From positions 16,371 through 80,370 of the forward strand of contig CAJUTL010000005.1 in the NCBI GenBank assembly GCA_910589395.1: a stretch of 64,000 nt of DNA, in the 5' to 3' direction. The position numbers were made by a program, and so were the translations under genes. The notes beneath the pieces are model-generated. The model made no database searches. It was not told where the DNA came from and saw nothing but the letters and a program-made list of their open reading frames with translations. Of this stretch, positions 58,081 through 64,000 are shown in pieces (the first letter of the stretch is position 1; every line of letters begins with the position of its first letter). Origin of the DNA: an uncultured Oscillospiraceae bacterium (GTDB lineage: Bacteria; Bacillota_A; Clostridia; Oscillospirales; Acutalibacteraceae).

Positions 58081-58205
58081 GACGGGGGAACAGCTTCATG
58101 GTAAGATAGAGCTTAAGTTGAAAATTGCCGAAGAAAAATTTTGCAGCTTCCCCTCCGGAGCCGGGGGGGATATCTGACCGTTTGACAAAGGAGCCTGGCT
58201 GTTCT

Positions 58206-59384
58206 ATGGAAAAAGAAGTCATTTTGTTAAAGCAGGGAGAAATTGCCCTGAAGGGCTTGAATCGCAGGGCTTTTGAGGAACTGCTGCTGAAAAATATCCG
58301 CCGCAGGCTGAAGAGCGCCGGGGATTTTAACGTTTCCGCGCTACAGTCCACCGTGTACGTGGAACCGAAGAACGAAGAGGCCGATCTGGATCTGGCGGAG
58401 GAGCGCTGCGCGAAGGTGTTCGGCGTGGTGGGCTGTACCAGGGCCGGGGCGGCGGAAAAGGAGCTGTCAAAGATTTGTGAGAAGGCGGCGGATTATCTGA
58501 AGGACACGCTGGAGGCGGCCTCCACCTTCAAGGTGGAGTGCAAGCGCAGCGATAAGAAATTTCCTTACAAATCCCCGGAAATTTCCACCGAGGTGGGGGG
58601 ATATCTTTTGGAAAGGTTTCCTCATCTGCGGGTGGACGTGCACCATCCGGACATCACCGTGCGGGTGGAGGTACGGGAGGCCTGCGCCTTTGTTCACACC
58701 GATCCCAAACCCGGGGCGGGCGGCATTCCGGTGGGCTCCGGGGGAAAGGCCGCGATCCTCATCAGCGGCGGGCTGGACAGCCCCGTGGCGGCCTGGCAGA
58801 TGGCAAAGCGGGGGGTGGAGCTTACCGCCATTCACTTCGCGAGCCCCCCTTATACCAGCGAGCTGGCCCACGAGAAGGTGGTGCGCCTGCTTCGGAAGGT
58901 CAGCGAATACGCCGGGCGCGTGAAGCTGATCACCGTAAATTTCACAAAGCTGCAGGAGGCCATTCGGGATCACTGCCGGGAGGATCTGAACACCGTGATC
59001 CTCCGGCGCTTTATGCTTCGGGCGGCGGAGCACGTGGCCCGGGAGGAGGGCTGCGCCGCCCTGATCACCGGAGAAAGCCTGGGCCAGGTGGCGAGCCAGA
59101 CGCTGCAGGCCATCGCCTGTACCGACGCCGCGGTCTCCATGCCGGTGTTCCGCCCCTTGATCGGTGCGGATAAAACCGATATCGTAAAGCTTGCCTACCA
59201 GATCGATACCTATGCGATCTCCATTGAGCCCTATGAGGATTGCTGTACCATTTTCACCCCCAAGCACCCCCGCACCAGGCCGATTCTCCATTTTGTGGAG
59301 GAGGCGGAACAGGCCATTGACGGGGAAGCTCTGCTTCAGGAAGCGCTGGAGCAGGTGGAAACCATGATGATCCAGGCGGAATAG
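58206..59384 (+). CDS. thiI: tRNA 4-thiouridine synthetase ThiI
   Basis: 392 residues. The N-terminal ferredoxin-like and THUMP domains (about 1-165: VILLKQGEIALKGLNRRAFE) are followed by the PP-loop AANH domain with ILISGGLDSPVAAWQMAKRG and LITGESLGQVASQTLQAI. It adenylates U8 of tRNA for sulfur transfer and can take part in thiazole synthesis. There is no rhodanese domain, as usual in Firmicutes. The start at 58206 is chosen by family alignment; AAAGGAG lies about 12 bases upstream. Confidence 0.95.
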   Translation: MEKEVILLKQGEIALKGLNRRAFEELLLKNIRRRLKSAGDFNVSALQSTVYVEPKNEEADLDLAEERCAKVFGVVGCTRAGAAEKELSKICEKAADYLKDTLEAASTFKVECKRSDKKFPYKSPEISTEVGGYLLERFPHLRVDVHHPDITVRVEVREACAFVHTDPKPGAGGIPVGSGGKAAILISGGLDSPVAAWQMAKRGVELTAIHFASPPYTSELAHEKVVRLLRKVSEYAGRVKLITVNFTKLQEAIRDHCREDLNTVILRRFMLRAAEHVAREEGCAALITGESLGQVASQTLQAIACTDAAVSMPVFRPLIGADKTDIVKLAYQIDTYAISIEPYEDCCTIFTPKHPRTRPILHFVEEAEQAIDGEALLQEALEQVETMMIQAE

Positions 59385-59414
59385 GGGGCGGGCTTTATCA
59401 AACAGGAGGCAGTC

Positions 59415-60158
59415 ATGAAGAGCTCGGAAAGAAGGAAAACGGCCTTATGGGTTTTTCTCGTTTGGTTCTTTTCCTTTTTGTGCTATACGCCCATGCTTTT
59501 GGATCAGCTTGGAGCACCGGTCCCCGCCGCGTTTTTTTCTTTGAAATATGGCTTTCTTCTCATTCCGGCGCTGGTGACGCTTTTGTTTTCTGCCGGAAAA
59601 CCGGGCGGCCTGGCCCGTTTTGCCCGGGGGTTTCGGAGGATCACCCGGAAGGAGGCTGTTTTCTGCGGATGTGCCGCCTTGGCAGGTATTTCATTTACCT
59701 CCCTTTGCTCTCTTGTGAAGCAGATCGATTTTTTCGGCAGCGCCTATTCTTCCCTGTTATCGATGGCGGGAAGCTGTGTGTATCTGTTTGTGACGGCGCT
59801 GCTGGAAGAATTTGCGTGGCGGGGCTGGCTTTTTCAGCATATCCTGGCGGTGGGTGGCAGGCCGGCGGCCCTGTTCTTCACGGGAGCCGCCTGGGCGGTT
59901 TGGCACCTTCCCATGTGGCTGATCCGGAATTCCCTGGGCCTTCGTGAGGTCGCTCCCCTTTTTCTCTGGGCGATGCTTCTTTCCGTGGTGCTGGGGCTGT
60001 TTTATGAAGCCTTCGGCAATTTGATTTCCGCCGCTCTTTTGCATATGCTTTTCAATACCTGCTTTTTGGCCCCCACGGCCTATCAGAACATTCTTGTGCT
60101 TTTTGGCATTGTGCTTTTCCTGTCTTTTGAAAAATGGCGCGGGAAAACACAAAACTAA
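59415..60158 (+). CDS. CPBP family intramembrane metalloprotease
   Basis: 247 residues with about seven membrane helices. The three CPBP/Abi motifs are visible: LLEEFAWRGWLFQHI (EExxxR), AVWHLPMW (first His) and LLHMLFNTC (HxxxN). Members process prenylated or membrane substrates or give self-immunity to bacteriocins. Its stop codon TAA abuts a MITE-like element, so the last residues (GKTQN) could have been changed by that insertion. AGGAGG precedes the ATG. Confidence 0.88.
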   Translation: MKSSERRKTALWVFLVWFFSFLCYTPMLLDQLGAPVPAAFFSLKYGFLLIPALVTLLFSAGKPGGLARFARGFRRITRKEAVFCGCAALAGISFTSLCSLVKQIDFFGSAYSSLLSMAGSCVYLFVTALLEEFAWRGWLFQHILAVGGRPAALFFTGAAWAVWHLPMWLIRNSLGLREVAPLFLWAMLLSVVLGLFYEAFGNLISAALLHMLFNTCFLAPTAYQNILVLFGIVLFLSFEKWRGKTQN

Positions 60159-60333
60159 AGGCAACCCCGCACAAAGACCGGCCAGAGGCCTTTGTACACA
60201 ATTTGCTTGCAGATTTTCCGTCATAGCGCACAGCTTTCGCTTGTCAATCAAGAGATTGACTGCACTCAATCTATGCACTCTGACGAAAAATCTGACTACA
60301 CAACTTGCGCACAATCTTTGTTCGGTGTTGCCT
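60159..60333. mobile_element. MITE-like element, family 1, copy 2
   Basis: 175 bp with terminal inverted repeats AGGCAACCCCGCACAAAGA and TCTTTGTTCGGTGTTGCCT. It is an inverted copy of 13832-14045, with shared internal blocks such as CAATTTGCTTGCAGATTTTC and GCTTTCGCTTGTCAATC. It starts at the stop codon of the CPBP gene and ends 28 bases before the GH13 start. No ORF of its own. Confidence 0.78.
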
Positions 60334-60361
60334 AAAAATAATCCCAATTCGGAGGTTCCCT

Positions 60362-61681
60362 ATGAAAAATGAAATCGGTTGGCAGAACAGCGCTGTCTTT
60401 TATCAAATCTATCCCATGGGCTTCTGCGGCGCGCCTTTTGCGAACGATGGCGCGGCGGAAAACAGGATCCTGAAGGTCAGGGAGTGGGTGCCTCACCTGC
60501 AAAAGCTGGGGATCGGCGCGGTGTATTTTTCCCCAGTGTTTGAGTCCGATACCCACGGCTATGACACCAGGGATTACAGCAAAATAGACTGCCGCCTGGG
60601 AACGAACGAGGCGTTCGGAGAGGTGGCAAAGGCCCTGCATTCCGCCGGGATCCGGGTGGTGCTGGACGGTGTGTTCAACCATGTGGGCCGGGGCTTTTGG
60701 GCTTTTCAGGACGTGCTGAAAAACCGGGAAAGCTCTCCCTACCGGGACTGGTTTTACATCAATTTCGGCGGCAATAACGGCTACAACGACGGCCTCTGGT
60801 ACGAGGGCTGGGAGGGCCATTTCGAGCTGGTGAAGCTGAATCTCCAGAACCCCGCCGTGGTCGATCACATTTTAAGCTGTGTGGGGGGCTGGATCGAGGA
60901 ATTCGGCATCGATGGTCTCCGGCTGGACGTGGCCTATCTGCTGGACGAGGTCTTCCTTCGGCGGCTTCATTCCTTCTGTAAGGAGAAGGACCCCGCCTTC
61001 TTCCTTTTGGGAGAGATGATCCACGGAGATTATAACCGGGTCATGAACCCGGAAATGCTGGACAGCGTCACGAATTACGAATGCTATAAGGGCCTGTATT
61101 CCGCCTTTAATTCCATGAATCTCTTTGAGATCGCCCATTCCCTGGCGCGCCAATTCGGCCCGGAGAACTGGACGCTCTATAAGGAAAAGCACCTGCTCTG
61201 CTTTGCCGACAACCACGATGTCACCCGGATCCACAGTATTTTACAGGAGAAAAACCAGCTTTTCCCCCTGTACGCGGTACTGTTCTGCATGCCAGGGATC
61301 CCCTGCCTGTATTACGGCAGCGAGTGGGGGGCGGACGGTGAGAAAAAGGACGGAGACCCCGCCCTGCGCCCCTGCTTCGACGCTCCCGTGGAAAATGAGC
61401 TTACAGAATTTCTGGGAAGGCTTTCCAGGGCCAAGCGAGAGAGCAAGGCCCTGTGCTATGGAGATTTCAAAAATGAAACGCTGCTCAATAAGCAGTGGGT
61501 AATGCGCCGCTCCTGCCCGGAGGAAACGGTGCTGCTGGCGGTAAACGCCGAGGGCGCGGAATTCACCATCGGGTGCCAGCATCACGGCCCCGCCACGGAC
61601 CTTCTTACCGGAGAGCAAACGGAGTTACAGGGCAATATCACCCTGCCCCCCTATGGGGTAAAGCTGTTCCGGCTGGGATAA
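60362..61681 (+). CDS. GH13 alpha-amylase family enzyme
   Basis: 439 residues without a signal peptide. GH13 regions: VVLDGVFNHVGRGFWAF (region I), DGLRLDVAYLLDEV (nucleophile Asp), FFLLGEMIHGDY (acid/base Glu) and LCFADNHDVTRI (third Asp). The short C-terminal beta domain ends PPYGVKLFRLG. Likely a cytoplasmic maltodextrin- or cyclodextrin-degrading enzyme. CGGAGGT lies 7 bases before the ATG at 60362; the region before that is the MITE-like element. Confidence 0.9.
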   Translation: MKNEIGWQNSAVFYQIYPMGFCGAPFANDGAAENRILKVREWVPHLQKLGIGAVYFSPVFESDTHGYDTRDYSKIDCRLGTNEAFGEVAKALHSAGIRVVLDGVFNHVGRGFWAFQDVLKNRESSPYRDWFYINFGGNNGYNDGLWYEGWEGHFELVKLNLQNPAVVDHILSCVGGWIEEFGIDGLRLDVAYLLDEVFLRRLHSFCKEKDPAFFLLGEMIHGDYNRVMNPEMLDSVTNYECYKGLYSAFNSMNLFEIAHSLARQFGPENWTLYKEKHLLCFADNHDVTRIHSILQEKNQLFPLYAVLFCMPGIPCLYYGSEWGADGEKKDGDPALRPCFDAPVENELTEFLGRLSRAKRESKALCYGDFKNETLLNKQWVMRRSCPEETVLLAVNAEGAEFTIGCQHHGPATDLLTGEQTELQGNITLPPYGVKLFRLG

Positions 61682-61683
61682 AA

Positions 61684-61739
61684 GAGAAAAGCCGCAGGGA
61701 GCGCTTCCTTTCAGAAGCTAGTTCTCCTGCGGCTTTTCT
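61684..61739 (+). terminator. Terminator after the GH13 gene
   Basis: AGAAAAGCCGCAGG pairs with CCTGCGGCTTTTCT across a loop of about 28 bases that includes a smaller pairing (GGAGCGCTTC...GAAGCTAGTTC). Confidence 0.7.
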
Positions 61740-61754
61740 TATAGGGCAGCGGTG

Positions 61755-62045
61755 AGCAAGGCTGAGTAGTCGGAAGCGGTAAGCGAAAGCCTGCCCTTGC
61801 TTGCAAGGGAAGGGGGACCACCGTTAGGTGGTGGAAGGGATAGTCACAAGCAGAAAGTGGGATAAAACCGCCAGTTTTAATCCCCTCAGTCGCGGCTTCG
61901 CCGTGACAGCTCCCCTTATAAATAAGTGGAGCCTAAGGACGTTAAACTACAATTTGCCGATTTACTTCTGGTCGGGTCAGAAACCAAACTCCCGCACCAA
62001 GCAGCTTCACGAGTGCCTGCGGTGCAACCGCCTTGCCGCCCGCAG
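61755..62045. repeat. Composite intergenic repeat block 10
   Basis: Modules: AAGGGAAGGGGGACCACC and GGTGGAAGGGATAGTCACA (61806-61850), CAGTCGCGGCTTCGCCGTGA followed by CAGCTCCCCTT (about 61888-61917), TTAAACTACAATTTGCC (61941-61957) and the GGTCGGGTCAGAA/GCACCAAGCAGCTTCACGAG module (61970-62030). Very similar to the second half of block 2. No gene seen. Confidence 0.75.
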
Positions 62046-62047
62046 AC

Positions 62048-62971
62048 TTATCCTTTTAGAATTTCTAAATATGTGTCAAGGCGCTCCTTTACATACTCTG
62101 AAACAAGCAAAACCATATCGCCCGCGTTACCGTCACGATAATAGACATCGAAAGCGTCATAATAACGTTTTCGATCAGCAAACTTCACGTTGATGGCAGG
62201 ATAACCGTTACGGATCAGCTCCAGATTCAGAAGCAGGCGTCCTGTTCTGCCGTTGCCGTCAATAAAAGGGTGGATTCCTTCAAATTCAAGGTGAAAACGG
62301 GCAATGCGCTCAATGGGGTGCATTGCCTTTTTCCTTTTTTCGTTTTCGGCGAGCAGCCCTGTCAAGCTTGGCTCTATCAAATAGGGCTGGACCGGTTCGG
62401 TATAGGCTCCGGCAATGGTAACGGGAATTCGCCGGTAAACGCCCTTATCCTCAGGCCTGTCTATCAGCACCAGTGAATGGATAGCCTTGATTTCCGTATC
62501 GCGCAGGGCGCCCTTCCCTTGCGCGAGCTCTTCCATATACAGGAATGCATCGCGGTGCCCTACAGCCTCCAGATGGTCTTTCAGAGGCTTGCGGTCTATG
62601 GTGATCCCCTCCAGCACCATGGCGGTTTCCTTCAGTGTAAGCGTATTGCCTTCTATGGCGTTGGAGTTATAGGTGAAGTCGATCATAAATTCATCACGTA
62701 GCCGCTGTATTTCTCCCGCGGTAAGCGGGCGCATTCCATCGAGCAGAACCTTCTTTTGATCTATTTCTGTCAGGATATCCGAAAATCTGCCGCATTTCCC
62801 TTTGTTTGGCAATCTGCGTTTATCAAAGGGCTTTTCTGCGTCTGCGGGGATCAGGTAGGCTTTGCCTTTCCGAATCACGCCGTCAATTTCTCCACCGGCG
62901 CAAAGCAAACGGACCCGGCGGGTAGAAACGCCCCATTTTTCGGCTATCTGTGTAACGGTGAAATATTCCAT
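62048..62971 (-). CDS. Fic family protein with N-terminal helix-turn-helix
   Basis: 307 residues. A short MerR/excisionase-like HTH opens the protein (MEYFTVTQIAEKWGVSTRRV). The class II inhibitory motif SNAIEGN is at about residue 102, and the Fic core is FEGIHPFIDGNGRTGRLLLN. Fic proteins transfer AMP or other groups to target proteins; the motif suggests self-inhibition. The start at 62971 has GGGAGG nearby; the longer upstream frame runs into a MITE-like element and is not coding. Confidence 0.88.
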   Translation of the reverse strand: MEYFTVTQIAEKWGVSTRRVRLLCAGGEIDGVIRKGKAYLIPADAEKPFDKRRLPNKGKCGRFSDILTEIDQKKVLLDGMRPLTAGEIQRLRDEFMIDFTYNSNAIEGNTLTLKETAMVLEGITIDRKPLKDHLEAVGHRDAFLYMEELAQGKGALRDTEIKAIHSLVLIDRPEDKGVYRRIPVTIAGAYTEPVQPYLIEPSLTGLLAENEKRKKAMHPIERIARFHLEFEGIHPFIDGNGRTGRLLLNLELIRNGYPAINVKFADRKRYYDAFDVYYRDGNAGDMVLLVSEYVKERLDTYLEILKG

Positions 62972-62987
62972 CTTTTTTCCTCCCGGC

Positions 62988-63131
62988 TTAGGGCTTGTTT
63001 GAAAAACCGCAATTACCTTTTTGCATAATGTGGACAAATTTCTGCGTTGGAGATCTTGTAGTCCTCCGCCTTGAAATCGTCTCACCTTGTACAAAAATTC
63101 AGCACTTTCTCTATTTTCAAACAAGCCCTAA
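62988..63131. mobile_element. MITE-like element, family 3
   Basis: 144 bp bounded by an 18-bp perfect inverted repeat TTAGGGCTTGTTTGAAAA/TTTTCAAACAAGCCCTAA that begins and ends with TA. No coding capacity. It lies just upstream of the Fic gene, whose ribosome site is 7-11 bases inside the flank. Confidence 0.72.
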
Positions 63132-63266
63132 GAATACAAGCTTTACAGGTAGTATCCTACTACAGAATCGGAATAATTACAACCGGAATTTTGAGTTTTT
63201 TAAAGCGATTATTCCGAACGAAAGGCGCTTTGAAGCACTTTTCAGACTATCCTTTTGGCTCCGGCT

Positions 63267-63776
63267 TTACAAAACCTGCTCAAAAGCGATCCGTTCGCTG
63301 CCGTCCTCCACGTAGATCACACCCCGGGGAGAAAAGCCGTTTTTCGCGAGGGCCCTCTGCATGGGAAGATTATCCCGGTGGGTATCGCACCGCAGTACGA
63401 AAACGCCCCGTTCCCTTGCCTGGCGCTTCAGCTCCTCAAAGAACAGCCCGGCGGCGTTTTGGCCCTTGGCGCGGGGCGCAATGGAAATGCGGTGAAGAAA
63501 GCCGTATTCTTCGGGGTCGGCTTCCCACCGGCCCTGCTCTATGACCTCGTAGGTGGGCTCCCGTCCAAAAGCGATACAGGCCACGCCAAGCACCTCGCCG
63601 TCCTGTTCCAATACATAGCCTACCCCGGCTTTCCTGTCCGCTTCCGCGTCCTGGGCACTGGGGTAATCCCCGGTTTGCCACTGATCCACGCCCATGGCGC
63701 CCAACGCCGCCCGGGCGGCTTCATACAATTTACCGATAGCGGGCAGGTCGGCTGGGAGTGTCTTCCGAATGTTCAT
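63267..63776 (-). CDS. GNAT family N-acetyltransferase
   Basis: 169 residues. It starts MNIRKTLPADLPAIGKLYEA; the acetyl-CoA motif lies in LHRISIAPRAKGQNAAGLFF, followed by FVLRCDTHRDNLPMQRALAK and NGFSPRGVIYV. The substrate is unknown. A minus-strand promoter is seen at 63846-63874. AAAAGGAGATC precedes the ATG. Confidence 0.85.
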   Translation of the reverse strand: MNIRKTLPADLPAIGKLYEAARAALGAMGVDQWQTGDYPSAQDAEADRKAGVGYVLEQDGEVLGVACIAFGREPTYEVIEQGRWEADPEEYGFLHRISIAPRAKGQNAAGLFFEELKRQARERGVFVLRCDTHRDNLPMQRALAKNGFSPRGVIYVEDGSERIAFEQVL

Positions 63777-63845
63777 AAGCGATCTCCTTTTCAGGTGGGA
63801 GGAAAAAGCTCCTCTCTCCGGGGCAATTTTTAAGTTTCTCCTGAT

Positions 63846-63874
63846 ATACTACCAATTTCCTCTTGTTTTTTCAA
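63846..63874 (-). promoter_or_regulatory. Promoter of the GNAT gene
   Basis: On the minus strand TTGAAA (63869-63874), 17 bases, TAGTAT (63846-63851). It overlaps a divergent plus-strand promoter. Confidence 0.55.
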
Positions 63875-63891
63875 GCGGGAAACGGTATAAT
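63863..63891 (+). promoter_or_regulatory. Promoter reading out of the window
   Basis: TTGTTT (63863-63868), 17 bases, TATAAT (63886-63891). The following 109 bases to the window end hold no start codon with a ribosome site and look like the beginning of a structured leader (GCGCAGAGAGTGTTTCC...). Confidence 0.55.
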
Positions 63892-64000
63892 AACCATGAT
63901 ATCGTTACTATTTCAAATTGCGGTCGGCGCAGAGAGTGTTTCCTCGCAGAAAAGCGGGGGCTCAATTGCCCACCGCAGAGAAAAGCATCAGTTTTAATTT

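Overview
The window looks like chromosomal DNA of a Gram-positive, low-oxygen gut-type Firmicute, most likely class Clostridia in or near the Oscillospirales/Ruminococcaceae. Reasons: argS next to a YwiB-like DUF1934 gene, mltG next to a U32 'peptidase' gene, Bacillus-type LexA boxes, S-layer-homology (SLH) proteins, a ThiT thiamine transporter under a TPP riboswitch, DUF1540, and many AraC/LacI/GntR-controlled glycan genes. The family-level placement is inference. No rRNA, tRNA, CRISPR array, prophage or transposase gene was recognised.

Layout. 1-2.2 kb: end of mltG, a U32 protein and a GNAT enzyme. 2.6-7.4 kb (minus): five-gene operon ddl, murI, DUF1934, an unknown gene broken by an in-frame TAG, argS. 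7.4-9.5 kb: MFS transporter and an orphan protein. 9.5-17.1 kb: rpmG-secE-nusG-rplK-rplA, then an unusual insert of about 4 kb (repeats, lipoprotein, XRE regulator, SLH protein) before the L10 leader and rplJ-rplL. 17.1-21.5 kb: GH27 enzyme, small zinc-ribbon protein, membrane protein, leucine-rich-repeat/SLH surface protein. 22-26.3 kb: potABCD polyamine importer. 26.8-30.7 kb: heterodimeric ABC exporter behind a leader peptide and attenuator-like stems. 31.1-34.9 kb (minus): a putative SOS operon, dinB - RidA-like - radical SAM DNA-repair protein - DUF4130 protein, with two LexA boxes. 35.2-36.6 kb: TlpA thioredoxin and CcdA. 36.7-38.3 kb: trmO, GNAT, small HTH protein. 38.9-42.5 kb: Sel1 protein and two tandem O-antigen-ligase-like membrane proteins. 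43-46.6 kb: a 60-residue orphan, LacI regulator and three decayed genes (AraC, sugar epimerase, deoB). 46.6-49.3 kb: a 67-bp tandem repeat, TPP riboswitch, thiT, DUF1540, HAD phosphatase. 49.4-58 kb: a sugar cluster with two cupin phosphoglucose isomerases, an extended mannose-6-phosphate isomerase, GntR, a cellulase-like enzyme, ROK kinase and a twice-frameshifted GH42 beta-galactosidase. 58.2-64 kb: thiI, CPBP protease, GH13 enzyme, Fic protein, GNAT.

Two features stand out across the window. First, about ten intergenic blocks are built from the same small set of repeat modules, including a roughly 90-bp inverted repeat bounded by TGTCATTCTGA. Second, there are three families of short transposon-like elements with terminal inverted repeats, two of them present twice. 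The most promising functional system is the LexA-boxed operon that links a translesion polymerase to the poorly understood radical SAM/DUF4130 pair. Next are the uORF-controlled ABC exporter and the tandem-repeat/TPP leader of thiT.
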